Shown here: positions 26,099 through 39,243 of the stretch, one piece after another
Layout: the number at the start of each line of letters is the position of its first letter
Position numbering within the stretch: the first letter of the stretch is position 1
Notes under the pieces: model-generated
What the model saw: only the letters and a program-made list of their open reading frames with translations
Told to the model about the DNA's origin: nothing
Database searches by the model: none
Program-made: the position numbers and the translations under genes
DNA from: Diphasiastrum complanatum
Lineage: Eukaryota > Streptophyta > Lycopodiopsida > Lycopodiales > Lycopodiaceae
Reading direction: 5' to 3'
DNA: 64,000 nucleotides
Assembly (NCBI GenBank): GCA_029204225.1
Contig: CM055099.1
Span: 67,637,584 to 67,701,583 of the forward strand

Positions 26099-26880
26099 AA
26101 TACAACTTAAAGATAGCATTGAACAAACAAGATACCTCACTATGCTTCGATATGATGTTAAGAAGATTGGGTTCCCACACTTAGTTAAATAGCTACTCAC
26201 CATTCTCTAATCCCCATAAGGGCCGGTAGTAGGGGTAAAAGGATGCAGATGGATGTAGTTGGTGCAAAATTTCAGTAACATAAAAGAGAGATTCATGTAC
26301 TAACCATCCCTCTGACATGCTACCTTCAGGCCTTGCCTTTTGAAGCACAAAATCTTTTAAAACTTTCATGTACCTTTCCATAAAAAAACATCCACCTAAA
26401 AAACACAAATGATTAAACATAAGAGTTTTATTTAATGAGTTCAAATATCAATTGATTTAGTTTACATTACACATGCAAAAAAATTTTATGCACTTCTACC
26501 TAGTGTGCACTAAACCAGCAATAGAAACTTCTTCAACCAAGTGCACCAATAGATGCACTTGCGAGTCCATGATGGAAGTCGAAAAATATCTCTCAAACAT
26601 GCACACAATCTCCACCATATTTTCATGTCTCTTACGAAGATCTAGCTCACAAATTTCTTCTGAACAAATCCATCTACAACATATTCAATTCATTCTTTGA
26701 CTTGAGTTTCCAGTCAATAAATAAAAAATAAAAAATACACCAAGTAAATGTATATACCTGACAATGATTGATAGTTTGCATATGGTCTCACAAATATCTT
26801 TTGACAAGCACCCACAAATTGACAATGGATATATGAATTGAATCATATTTAGCCAATCATGAAACTTGAGATCTTGAAGT
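26099..26880. other. Unassigned DNA between copia fragments
   Basis: AT-rich, only short frames, no recognisable domain. It may be the eroded 3' part of the element whose LTR starts at 26085. Confidence 0.3.
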
Positions 26881-26887
26881 TGTCAAA

Positions 26888-28265
26888 AATAAAACTCCTT
26901 ATGAAGTATGGCATGGACACAAGCCTAGTGTCAGCCATTTAAAAATCTTTGGTTGTATATGTTTTGTTCATGATCCTAAACAGCTTAGGAAGAAGTTGGA
27001 TTATAGGACAAATAAATGCATATTCATTGGCTATTCTGATGAACATAAAGCTTATAAAGTTTATGATCCATCCACCAATGTAGCATTTGTTTCTAGGGAC
27101 GTTATCTTCAAAGAAGTTACATTCTATGACATTAAACAACCACAGATAAATGATGTTGTGTCATTTCATCCTATTTTACGCAGCATAGTCTCTTCCACTC
27201 ACGATTCTTCTTTTACAGATCCTGCAGCTACAGCTATAGAGATCAAGAAGCCAACAATACCTGTCACCAGACCATACCAAGCTAGCTCGAGCGAATCTGG
27301 ACAAATTCAAGAAGAAGCACCACGGCATTCTGGTCAACCAAATATTTGTGAATCCTCACGGACTTGAATAGTTCCTGAGAGATATCACCACAATCTTTCT
27401 GGACTTCATCAGAAGAACCAGAGACCCTAGCTGAAGTAATTAACTCCAAGGATGTTGTGAAGTGGCAAGAAGCTATGAAAGTGAGTAAAACTCACTTTTG
27501 ACGAACCAAACCTGGACACTGGTCGACCTCTCCACTCACAAGAGAGTTATTGACAACAAGTCGATCTTCAAGAAGAAGATCAACTCTGATGGTTCCATTG
27601 CAAAATGGAGAGCACGATTGGTGGCTAAAAAATTCACTCAAGTCCAATGAGTGGATTATCAAGAGATTTTTAGTCTTGTTGTCAAAATGTAGTCAATCAG
27701 GATTCTGATTGCGTTAGCGGCCACCTCAGACCTCGAGATGCATCAAATGGATGTCAAGACAATGTTTCTCAATGACTACGTCTAACAAGAGCTGTATATC
27801 TTCCAAACGAAAGGATTTGAAGTCATAGGCCAAGAGCACAAAGTGTGCAAGCTGCACAAAGCAATCTATGGTATGAAACAGGCTGCAAGGGCATGGTTTG
27901 AAAGAATCAACTCTTATTTTATTCAATTGGATTTTTTCAAAAATTCAGCTGACTGTAATATTTGTTCCAAGCATATAGGTTCCAGTTCAGTTCACACAGC
28001 TCTTTACGTAGATGATGCATTTATTTTGTCTAACGACACAGTCCTACTGCGCACACTACTAAGAGTGATCTGTCAAAGAAATTTGACATGAATGATCTAA
28101 GCGTTGTTCATTCTTTATTAGGAATTAACGTTAGTAGAAATAGACTTCAGAAGAAGATGTATTTTAGGCAGCACAAATATCTAGAGAATGTTCTAGAAAA
28201 ATTTCATATGTTTGACTGCAAGCCGATTGATACACCAATGGATCCAAGTATTGTATTGACTAAAC
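26888..28265 (+). pseudogene. Ty1-copia integrase C-terminus and reverse transcriptase
   Basis: The frame from 26888 reads KTPYEVWHGHKPSVSHLKIF, GCICFVHDP, RTNKCIFIGYSDEHKAYK and VYDPSTNVAFVSRDVIFKE. This is the usual copia integrase C-terminal stretch with the GYS and SRDV-F motifs. After 27370 the RT starts in another frame: DNKSIFKKKINSDGSIAKWR, ARLVAKKFTQ, HQMDVKTMFLND, KLHKAIYGMKQAARAWFERI and the catalytic LYVDDAFILSND at about 28000-28035. Stops and shifts occur near 27365, 27650, 27784 and 28090. Homology ends at TPMDPSIVLTKPG near 28265, before RNase H. Integrase preceding RT identifies copia. The copy is inactive. Confidence 0.9.
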
Positions 28266-28850
28266 CTGGGGTTTGGCATTTTGCGAGTAAATAATTTGTG
28301 AGTTTTACGAGTTTAGTGTTTTTAAATTATGTCAAATTGATAGCACATGGCATGCTACATTGTTTTTAGGTTTTTAAAATTTATTCTACTTCACGTTTGG
28401 GGGTAAAATCTATTTGTGTACTTCATTATCACATTGTTTATTTTCTTACTAGCTAAAAGATATGTCTACAAATCATGTTGTCTACAAATTGTACAAAGTC
28501 TGCTATATCATTGAGAATGTAGAAAACTTAATCACTTTAATTTTACATTTATCATGCTAAAACATTTTTGTCTACTACCAAGGATTGATGTATGACCATA
28601 CATTAAAAAATATGATGGTATGTGGCCTAGGTATCATAAAATCAACGTTGGTAAAAAAAATAACATTTTAAGTGTATGTTCTAGATGGAGGCTATAACTT
28701 TACTGTTAAGCTTATGTTGAGATGATGAAATAATAAAATATTTTCATTCTTTTTATGAAATTTGATTATACCAATGGATTCTACATAAAAAATGGAGCAC
28801 TTTTGCTTTTTGGACTATCTCAATTTGAGCAATATTAAGAAAGTTATCGC
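28266..28850. other. Unassigned DNA between two copia fragments
   Basis: AT-rich sequence that interrupts copia coding homology. No open frame or motif; it may be an insertion or a fusion product. Confidence 0.35.
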
Positions 28851-29011
28851 CCTTCAAAGTTTTATGTTTGATCAAGTTCTATTAGAGTTTGCATCTCATT
28901 TTTTGTGTAGATGCTGATTTTTCTACATTGGCAAGATTGGTGGATTAGCTTGTTTTTGTAACCAAAGATCTTAGTATGTTTGGATTTGAATTGATCTCAA
29001 ATCTTTCACAG
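28851..29011 (+). repeat. Terminal fragment of a TGTGAAAG-family copia LTR
   Basis: About 160 bases match the last part of the LTR at 51345-51991: ATGTTTGATCAAGTTCTATT, then GATGCTGATTTTTCTACATT, then GATCTCAAATCTTTCACA. It ends exactly at CTTTCACA and is joined at 29012 to reverse transcriptase of another copia copy. Confidence 0.7.
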
Positions 29012-30216
<1,205 letters not shown>

Positions 30217-30700
30217 TAAGGGGGAGTGTTGGATTTCAATGCTCAGTCTCAAATCCATTTATTAATGAGCATCTTGAAAACTTTACAAATTCTAGAAAAC
30301 AGAAGGCTTGAGTTTTTTCTAGAAGATCGAAAAATCCAATATTGGATTTTCTCGATGTCAAGCCTAACAAATAGAGATTTTTCGACATTGGGCTGGGTCG
30401 GATCAGTTCGGATTTTTTTCGACCCTTCACTAAATTATCCGAGCGTGTTCAACCCTGGATCTGGATTGGATCGGGTCTAATTTTTCTAACCTGGAAAATA
30501 TATAAGATAGCACTCAGGGTTCCCTATTTTGCGATTTGAGATATCCATAAAGGGGTCATGACCAATATCTCAAAATCCCGACAAAAAAAACCCTCTTGTG
30601 ACCCATAACAATTGGCATCATTCAAGTCATACGACTTAATTATGGTCACACCGATCAATTAGTTTCAAATCACCTTTTTGGAATTGCCTGCGTCCCATAC
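30217..30700 (+). repeat. Polypurine tract and 3' LTR start of copia element
   Basis: TTAAGGGGGAG at 30216-30226 is a standard copia polypurine tract, followed at 30227 by TGTTGGATTTCAATG, a canonical LTR start. A TATA-like AAATATATAAG lies at about 30494-30505. The LTR end is not certain; the right boundary given is a guess. Confidence 0.7.
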
Positions 30701-31841
30701 CACAGGTTCTTCCTCCAAGATGACCGTCCACTTTCCGATCAATCATTCCAATAATCATTTGATTTCATTGAACTCACAAGATCATTAGAGATTTACACAG
30801 AATCTCAAAATTTGATAAATGATTTAGGTAATTTTAGAATCCCATTTATCGGTACTATGCCAAGTTTCCAAGAATTACTAAATTCCAACCTCATAGTACA
30901 AATTCCAACTCATATCCGCTTTCTACCGTTTTCAAATCTTGATGGTCATCGAAAAGGATTTTAGGTCCCTCCCTAACATCCCGTTAAGCTGACAGACTTA
31001 GAAATTCGAAAGAGTGAGTGGAAATTTTAGTCAAACCAAAGGGAAAAAACGCTTTCCCCATGAGAAGTGTGCAAGCCAAAAAATATAATTGTTCCACCGG
31101 TTAATCCACGACTCCACTGCCACTGGTTGCTTAAACTTCTTGTTGCCAAGAAAACTTTTTGGCTGAAAAAGCAATTGAGTCGACCACGTCAAATCGTACT
31201 TAGTAAAGGAAACTTAATTTGGTCTTATATTTGCCCATTGCTCTAGCAAATTTAGAGCAATGCTTGCTTATAATCAATAGCAACGCTGACAGCTTAATTT
31301 CAAGACTTCCCATCTTTCGGCCTGGTGACGACATGTCAACACCAAACAAGTGTGGTTCCATATTGACCACTATTGCCAATAAAACCCCAAGCAAAAGTCT
31401 TGGGAAACCATCCATGAAATCGAACCCAAAAAAACAGTTTCATTTCATCAAACTTGACAACCAACGTAAAGATTCGACTCAAAAAAATTCCAAGCCATAC
31501 TTGGAAATTTCCAAGCCTTGGACGAGAGACCCAAAAAATCCAAACCGGGAAAGAACTAGGTGTCAGGATTGGTTCTCACTGTCCTAATGAAAACCGTGAA
31601 CCCACCCAAAAGCCAGTTCAAGAACTGCATAACAACCCTTGTGGGAAACCTAACACCTGATTGAACTATGTGTTAGCCCAGAAACCCACGTCAAACAAAA
31701 GGCCTATAAGAATTCTTTCATTAAAAAAAATGAAAACCCCCCCCTCCCCCCGCTATCCCTCCCGAACCCTTACTCGGGTAACAATCGCGCCGTCTCCAAA
31801 ACACATCAGCCGCCACTGTAGCAGGAAGGAGGCTCGCGCGA

Positions 31842-31842
<1 letters not shown>
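30701..31842. other. Unassigned DNA
   Basis: No domain found. A 122-codon plus frame at 31219-31587 is Ser/Lys-rich with overlapping alternative frames on both strands; I do not call it. The part at 31735-31840 is C-rich, unlike its neighbours. Confidence 0.35.

Positions 31843-31928
<86 letters not shown>
31843..31928. repeat. (GA)n microsatellite
   Basis: About 86 bases of GA repeat preceded by a GC-richer segment. Its host element, if any, is not recognised. Confidence 0.97.
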
Positions 31929-31930
<2 letters not shown>

Positions 31931-33233
31931 ATAGGTGTAGGAAGGTAGATCGTGCCCCTCCCACAGCACACAGTCCTGATAGCCCCAAGCCTTCAAAGAG
32001 GGTTTCTATACATGTGTACAACACAAAGGAGCAAAGTTTTTTTCCAGGTTTCAATCGCAGATGGGCACTCTCCTCCAGCAACCAGTTACAAGGATTTCCA
32101 CATAGCCAACTATGGTGTCAATGCTCACAAAAACTTCCATTCACTATTTAGTTGCTTCTTTCTCAAAGCTTTCTTGCAGAATAAAAGTTTCAGAAAAGCA
32201 TATCTCAAAGCTTGCATGCAGGAAATCCTATCAAAGAAAGGGCGCTAAACCCTCAACACCCGGATGCACACAATATGCAATGCTTTCATTTGCAACAAAT
32301 CACAGTTTACTGACTCTCATTACTTCTATTCACAGTTCTTTGCTTTATTACCGAAGCTTTCATGTGGATAGAAGATTTAAGAGCCTATGGAGGAGCAAGG
32401 CAAGGCAGCAAAGAAAAAATTCCAGATTGTGCTCAGAAAAGTGCACTGATACTAGGTTACGAATAGAGCCACAACTGATCTAGAATTAAGCTATGAAAGC
32501 ATCACATAAGCAAGACTTAACCCTAGAAAACAAGAAAGAGAGAGATTAAGGAGGCTAAAGAGAGAGATCAATATCATCAGCTGAAACCGTTTGAAAAATA
32601 GCATGCACCGCTGTCATACTTTTATTACTTCTATTCATTGTTTCATTTGCGTCATTCACAAAGCAAACACAAGCTTTTTCTCTGAATAAAAGTTCTTAAA
32701 AGCTCTTACCCATTCTAGGCAGCATGCATGGACCAATCTTGGCAATGGAAACTTCATTTCACCAATTAAATGAGCTACTGATTTCAGTTTGTTGTTGACA
32801 ATCAATAAGTTATAAGAATAATCTCCCATTTCTTATTGAAAACAATCAAAAGAAGGTTTAGAACCGCTTTTGCATGCCATGCAAACTGCTTATTTACATC
32901 ATGCCAAAGCGTTCAATCGATTTGCAGCAAGCACCTTTCACATTCCCACCAGGAAAGAAACAACAGGCCGTAAGCAATCACTGATTGAACCACAAAACCA
33001 TTCAAACCAAATCCAGCATACCTCACAATAAGCTAAAAATTGTCATTCCATGCCAGGCCAGAAAAACAGATCGAATCAACAATCACATAGCAGTTTACTA
33101 AATTGATTCATCCAAATCAAAGGTGAAACACCTACTTAAATGATGACCAATTTATCGAAAACCGACTGATTGTCAACCCCTCGATTCCATCAGAATCGAC
33201 TCACACCTTGCCACTCCAATGACTCGATTAGCT
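31929..33233. other. Unassigned DNA, probable leader of a minus-strand copia relic
   Basis: It lies on the inner side of the primer site at 33234-33245, so it should be leader and gag of that element, but no gag frame is detectable. Heavy decay or a coding-free element are both possible. Confidence 0.35.
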
Positions 33234-33245
33234 GCTCTGATACCA
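33234..33245 (-). promoter_or_regulatory. Copia primer binding site (TGGTATCAGAGC)
   Basis: The minus strand reads TGGTATCAGAGC exactly, the canonical tRNA-Met primer site of plant copia elements, one base after the LTR at 33247. Confidence 0.85.
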
Positions 33246-33246
33246 A

Positions 33247-33747
33247 TATAACGTCCTTTAGGACTCCCAACCGAGATAGAGCTTCCTAGAACACCAAAGG
33301 GAGAATTGCAGTAGACAAAACTGTCCCAACCAAACCTAGACCATCCGATCTAGCCCTTGAGCAATCCAGGAGAAAGGCAAGCCACATGAAGAGCGCTTCA
33401 CAGATTGACAGCATAACAGCCACAGACTCTTCCATGATCCTCATAGACACTGGTGAGGGTACATATAGAGATATAGCCAACCCCACCTGCCCATGCACTG
33501 AATCCACATGAAAGTACTCTAACTGATCATGCCAAACCCCCATGCATGTCCACTGCATGTAGGTAGCAAAGACCCATGCATAGACACAGTGCATGTACAT
33601 CCTATCCCATACTAGGATGCAACACACATGCCTATACCGCATGCAGGCATAGCCTAAGGTCCTACTTAGCTATTACCCAAATTAGGCATGGCCCCTACAT
33701 CTAAGGTAGCCCCCTAATGGTACAAACCCCCCATTAGGGCCGTAACA
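33247..33747 (-). repeat. 501-bp copia 5' LTR, TGCATG-rich
   Basis: On the minus strand it starts TGTTACGGCCC and ends GGACGTTATA next to the primer site. The expected terminal CA has become TA. TATA-like words (CTATATCTCTATATG) lie in the middle. CATGCA/TGCATG words are frequent from 33535 to 33650. No second LTR was found in the window, so the element is a relic. Confidence 0.75.
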
Positions 33748-34185
33748 CTTTTGGTATTGATTTAGATTATGTTTTTATGACATGCAGTACATATTACGAC
33801 ATCATTCGACATTCTTTGCAATAAATAGTGGAAGTCTTAGCATATGGTCATCGCAAGGAATGGAAAAATCTCATTGGCAAGCAAGAGCGGCATTTCATAA
33901 AAGTACACAACATGATGGGACTAAAACAAAAAACAGCTATATACTGCAACTTTTCCAATGGGTTTACAGAAGAATCCAAATTCGTCATAATACAAGCCAA
34001 TAGGCAATAGACACACAAATTTTTTTTGTATAGTAAATAAAAATATTTACAAAGCTTTCATGCTTACTCAGAACAACGTAAGCAGCATACAATGCAAAAT
34101 GAGACGATCTAAGCATGGAATTCACTGGTCCATATCCTAAAATTTTAACCGCAATGGTTTTCTTTACAAAAATTATATTATGCAC
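33748..34185. other. Possible intron or downstream part of the minus-strand unknown gene
   Basis: AT-rich DNA left of the last recognised exon at 34186-34401. The minus-strand frame stays open to about 34003, so the exon may read through into this stretch. A weak donor (AAG|GTGCAT) at 34185 suggests an intron instead. Confidence 0.3.
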
Positions 34186-34615
34186 CTTATTGAAATTATG
34201 TCCTCCAAGAAAATGAGACAGTGCCTTGATTGCCATAATCATAGTCTCACCATGTTGATGAAACTTTGAATGGGCAACACTTATCTCATTATTCTTGAAG
34301 AACTTCAAATAGTGCCCCAGTGCATGATCTCTTGAAAATTCTCCAGCAGAAGATCTCTGCTCTCCTCGACGAATTGCGAAATCATCAAGGAAAATTGTTT
34401 CCTGAAATGATAAAAAACAAAGTAAGCTCTAGTATATAATCTGACATAACGAATCTACTAGTACATGATAAGATACCAAAACTTACGCATTTGACTTTGT
34501 CTTCCCTGATTATTGTCTCTCCATCAATATTATGTCCACCTTTTGATGTCAATAATGTTGTGAATAGATAGTTGGTTGTGGGAAACCAAGTTGATTTTGG
34601 ATTTGAGAAACTCCT
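34186..34615 (-). pseudogene. Exons of an unknown gene, split by an LTR element (downstream part)
   Basis: On the minus strand a frame at about 34615-34487 reads FSNPKSTWFPTTNYLF, TTLLTSKGGHNIDGETII and REDKVKC. It stops at a good donor, TGC|GTAAGT (34486). An 85-base AT-rich intron ends in TCATTTCAG at 34402. The next exon (34401-34186) reads ETIFLDDFAIRRGEQRSSAG, DHALGHYLKFFKNN and HGETMIMAIKALSHFLGG. Both exons are phase 0 and protein-like. I do not recognise the family. The 34616-39243 LTR element separates this part from coding sequence at 39244-39470. Function unknown; the insertion makes this copy a likely pseudogene unless the element is spliced out. Confidence 0.55.
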
Positions 34616-35833
34616 TGTTGTAAAGTTACCTTTACAAGCTTTACTTTTGGCGCCACTGGCGCCAGCATTGTCCCCGGTGCCCGCAGCACCCCTGCTGCTC
34701 CCGGCGCCACTGTGACCAAAATCCAGCCGGCGCCAAGTTCCTATGGCTGAAAAATCTTTGATCGGTTCTAGCGAAGTCCAGAGAGCTCAGATCGATGTGC
34801 AATCACCTCACACGATGTAGGCATGATTAAAGGAAGCCTGGGGATCAATAAATTCTAGAGAGAGAAAATGACTTTCTAGAGAGAGAAAATCATAGAGAGA
34901 GAAAACGTGCTTTACCAGCCTGGGTAGAGTACTTGGTATGAGGGGAGGTGGCGAATCTCACCATTACTATAGGGGAGTGCGGGTTGCGACTCAGGGCGAG
35001 CTCCAACCAAGTCTCAGCCTCCCTTGCTGGAATGTTGTCTTGGCACTCGCCTCAAGGCATGCCAGCGCCCCGGAGACTAGGGTCGGTCACACACTTGAAA
35101 TGTAACCTTCTCAGATTTATCAATACAGTGAGATTTTCCTCAAACAGACTCTGATTACCTTCTGGGTTTCAGTGTTTGGTAAAAGCACCAGTTGTAAGGC
35201 CGCTTCAAACTTTTTAATTTGGCACATAGCTGAGGGTCGTATCCCGGGATGCCAGCGGTATGCCGTCGGGACCATTCGGTCCGTGGCGCCAGTGGTATGC
35301 TGTCGGGACCATTTGGTCCAGGAATTGGTTGTCTCCATATCTGTCGCGGCTTGTGGTTCTGAGTGTTCCTTGCATGAACATGAATGGGTTAAGCTCTTGG
35401 GGAACGGGCTCTAACTTGTCGGCTGAGTTGGATGGCTTGCTTGGGTGGAAGTTACCTATTTATGGCTGTCCAGTCTGGCATGGCGGTAGGTTGGCTTCCA
35501 GCGCTCGTGACGAAGCTTTCAATTGATTAAGTTTGATGTAAGTCAGACCACTTGCTTGAAATGGATGTTACTCGTTTGTAACGAAGCTTCGAGTTGGTTA
35601 AGTTTGATGTATGTCGGGCGGCTTGCTTGGAGGGAAGTCACCCACATCGGGACCCCCGATCTGGCATGGCACCAGGTTGGATCTCAATGTTGGTTTCTGA
35701 ACTTCTAGTTGGTTAAGTCTGATCGTTGTTGGCGAGTTGGCTGCTTGTATGTCAAGTGGATTTGGACGGCAAGAGTTGAAGGCTGGGAAACTAAGTCGTA
35801 GTTCCCGACTCCCTTTGGGATGCCTACGCTACA
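34616..35833 (+). repeat. 5' LTR of the 4.6-kb LARD
   Basis: 1,218 bp, TGTTGTAAAG to ACGCTACA. GC-rich near the start (GGCGCC words at 34650-34735). From about 35400 to 35760 it contains imperfect internal repeats of GTTGGTTAAGTTTGATGT-type sequence. It differs from the 3' LTR by many substitutions and a gap of about 130 bases around 35395-35490, implying an old insertion. Confidence 0.85.
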
Positions 35834-38168
35834 TGTGGTATCAAAGCCGACTGGCCGGTCAGCTATGCGGATCTCACGGAAATGGCCACTATTTGGAGTT
35901 CATCAGGACAATTGTTGTGCAAGGTGCTGCCCACAGTGTAAGCACGGGTGCGTCCACGGTCAGGGTGGTTGGCAGAACGGAGGACTTGATGAGTCAAGGT
36001 GCTGCCCTTGAGGTGTAAGCACGGTCAGTTCTCGCGATTCGGGCCTGGCGTTGTCTACACGTAGGACAGATGAGGCAGTGTGCTGTTATTAGGTTGGTGT
36101 AAGCAAGGTCTGTGCCTTGTGGGGTGTGGGACGACATATTCGAATTGTATGGGTTAACCATTGATATAGAGATGCTGCTCGAATTCGGGTGTAAAGCATG
36201 GGTGGTTAGCTGCCGGTGCGGGATAGTTGTCGATCGTTTAGCTATAAGGGCTATCGACCAAAAAGTGGTGGGACGTGACTAAGGCAATGTGCTGCTTAAT
36301 GGTGAAAGCACGGATAGTTGGAGGAGTGTTCTCTGTGGGTTGATTTTGTGATCGATCTGTATGGGCGCGACCAAGCAAAGGTCCTTTGGCAGGACTATCT
36401 CAAAGGGGGACTTTGTCTTTCTTACCTGTTAGTAAACCTGCCTGAGTGTCTTGCTTGCATGTATTCGTGGTGAGTCTTAGTACTCGTGCTTTGCCTGGTT
36501 TGCATGATTGCTTGTGATACAAGGAGCTGATGGCTCGAGAAGGAATCATTCTTTTGAAGGCTGACACCATCAAATAAAGAGGACTACCGAATCTGTGGGA
36601 CAAATTCGCAGTTCAAGTACTCGCACGTTAACGACAACGAAACGACTAGATGTTTGCAAAGGATGGATGGCTAGCCTGTTTCTTGGGTTAGTCTCATTTG
36701 CGACGACGCCCACCAGACGCAAGCAGGAAGTCAAAAAGTTGGAAAGAGCAATTTCAAGGGAGATCTTCTATGGAGCAGTTGGTCTTCATTTGGGATGGCT
36801 ACCTTCGGAACTGAAACTCACTGAGCATGGGTGATATCCAATATCAGTTGCGTTTTTCCTCAAAGGGAAAAAAGACTAGGATCCTCTTCAGAGATTAGCA
36901 ACAAGTTGGATCAAGCCATTATCCTAGCAGATGGGAAGCAAAGTGTTGGAAGGCTTTTTGTCTGAGAACTTTACTCTAAGTCCGATCAACTATTTTTAGA
37001 AGTGGAGGGGAACTATCACCCAACCTCTCTCTTGGGGCAAAGTTTGAATGAAAGTTGATCAAAATAGGGACAAATTCAAGGTGACCTAGCCATACTCACA
37101 CGAGGAGACTGGCGAACTTTGGACCTAATAAGTTCACAAGTTTTTGTTGTGGAAGGGAAAGCTTGTTATCATGCTTTCTCTGGACCAGCAATGATGAGGA
37201 GACATAAGGAGTACGCTGACTTGTATTACGTGTAAGGCAGCTAATCAATGAAGGAACTGTGAAAGTTGAGTCTTGCACGAGAGACTTGGTACTTCGAACG
37301 GACGCTAAGGGACAGTTCGTGTTGAGATCGGACTAGTGCAAACTCTGGGTGCATGTGTCTGATTCAAAGAGAGCTACTTGAAGCCAAGCTAGATGTACAC
37401 TTCTTGTTTTGACTGTGAGGCAACTGACTAGTGATGGAATTGTGAAAGTCAAGTTTTGCACGATGGACATGGCGCTTCAAACGAACGCGAAGAGATAGTT
37501 CGTATGCGAATCAAACTGGTGCGACCCCTTGGCTCTCCACAAGGTCAATGGTTACATTTGGATTGATTCAAAGACATCTACTTCAAGCTAAGTGAGAGAT
37601 GCATTGCGGAGTACTTAAACTTTGCCTATATCAAAGAGCCAAAAATGAAAAGTATCAAGATCAGGCTGGGACAAGGAGAGAAATCAAGGTGCAGAAGCAA
37701 CAAGGCACATAGTGGACCATAAAGTGGGCAATCAAACAATAAATCCTTTGGCTCAGGAAGCCCTGATACCTGTGCGGAATTGATTAAATCTGGAGCTTAG
37801 GGAGCTCAACACAAAGTGCATCAAGGACAAATTAGGAGCTCAAAGGAGTTCCAATGTCAGAAGTTAGAAGCGACAGGGGCGAACATTTCACAGAATGGCC
37901 TCTGTCACCAGTTAATAAGGTTCTTGGATTTTTATATAAAACCTACGCTTTTCCCAGACAAAGTGATATTTTCAAGTTCAGTAATTTTTCAGTACAAAGA
38001 GCTGAGCCTCCGACTTGTGGTGTGCCAACTTCAGTGTTAATAAAAAGTGGCCAGTAAATTGAGTATTGTGCCAAGTAGCTCAAATGTATAGTTAATTGTA
38101 ATTGAGAGACACCTTTACTTTGATCTGACATCTGATGAGGACATCAGATTTTGTAAAGGTGGGGTGGA
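35834..38168 (+). other. LARD interior: primer site, short and long repeats, no coding
   Basis: TGGTATCAAAGCC at 35836-35848 is the primer site. GTGCTGC..GTGTAAGCACGG recurs at about 35921, 35997, 36080 and 36286. A longer repeat of about 190 bases appears at roughly 37215-37400 and 37415-37600 (GTGAAAGTTGAG, TTGCACGA, GATTCAAAGA). No reading frame resembles retroviral protein. The purine run before 38169 is the likely polypurine tract. Confidence 0.7.
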
Positions 38169-39243
38169 TGTTGTAAAGTTACCTTTATAAGCTTTAGTTC
38201 CGGCACCATCGGCGCCAACATTGTCCCCGGCGCCCGCATCACCCCTGCTGCTCCCGGCGCCACCAGTTCCTATGGCTGAAAAATCTTTGATCGGTTCTAG
38301 CGAAGTCCAGAGAGCTCACATCGATGTGTAATCACCTCACACGATCTAGGCATGATTAAAGAAAGCCTGGGGATCAATAAATTCTAGAGAGATTCCTAGA
38401 GAGAGAAAATGTGCTTTACTAGCCTGGGTAGAGTACTTGGTATGAGGGAGGTGGCGAATCCCACCAATACTATAGGGGAGTGTGGGTTGCGACTCATGAT
38501 GAGCTCCAACCAAGTCTCAGTCTCCCTTGCTGGAATGTTGTCCTGGCACTCGCCGGAGACTAGGGTCGGTCACACATTTGAGATGTAACCTTCTCAGATT
38601 TATCAATAAAGTGGGATTTTTCTCAAACTGACTCTGATTACCTTCTAGATTTCAGTGTTCGGTAAAAGCACCAATTGTAAGGCCGCTTCAAACTTTTTAA
38701 TTTGGCACATAGTTGAGGGTCGTATCTCGGGACGCCAATGGTATGCCATCGGGACCATTCGGTCCGTGGCGCCAGCGGTATGCTGTCGGGACCATTTGGT
38801 CCAGGAACTAGTTGTCTCCATTTCTATCGCGGCTTGTGGTTCTGAGTGTTCCTTGCATGAACGTGAATGGGTTAAGCTCTTGGGGTGGCGTGGCGCCAGG
38901 TTGGCTTCCAGCGCTCGTGATGAAGCTTTCAGTTGGTTAAGTCTGATGTAAGTCAGACTACTTGCTTGGATTGGATGTTACTTGTTTGTAACGAAGCTTC
39001 GAGTTGGTTAAGTTTGATGTATGTCTAGCGGCTTGCTTGGAGGGGAGTCACCCACATCGGGACCCTCGATCTGGCATGGCGCCATGTTGGATCTCAATGT
39101 TCGTTTCTGAACTTCCAGTTGGTTAAGTCTGATCGTTGTTGGCGAGTTGGCTGTTTGTATGTCAAGTGGGATTGGATGGCAAGAGTTGAAGGCTGGGAAG
39201 CTAAGTCATGGTTCCTGGCTCCCTTTGGGATGCATGCGCTACA
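38169..39243 (+). repeat. 3' LTR of the 4.6-kb LARD
   Basis: 1,075 bp, collinear with the 5' LTR but lacking two blocks (an AGAGAGAAAATCAT segment and about 130 bases near 38885). Ends GCGCTACA at 39243, then CTCTT. Confidence 0.85.

Larger units (their letters stand above)
34616..39243 (+). mobile_element. 4.6-kb non-autonomous LTR retrotransposon (LARD) with 1.1-1.2-kb LTRs
   Basis: Two long direct repeats (34616-35833 and 38169-39243) begin TGTTGTAAAGTTACC and end GCTACA. The left one is followed by primer site TGGTATCAAAGCC, and the right one is preceded by the purine run AAAGGTGGGGTGGA. Flanking CTCCT and CTCTT look like a target duplication with one change. The 2.3-kb interior has no gag, protease, RT, RNase H or integrase frame, so it needs another element's enzymes. 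It sits inside a minus-strand gene. Confidence 0.85.

Noticed and set aside
31219-31660. Two overlapping plus frames (122 and 68 codons)
   Set aside because: Competing frames on both strands, low-complexity Lys/Ser/Pro composition and no recognisable domain.
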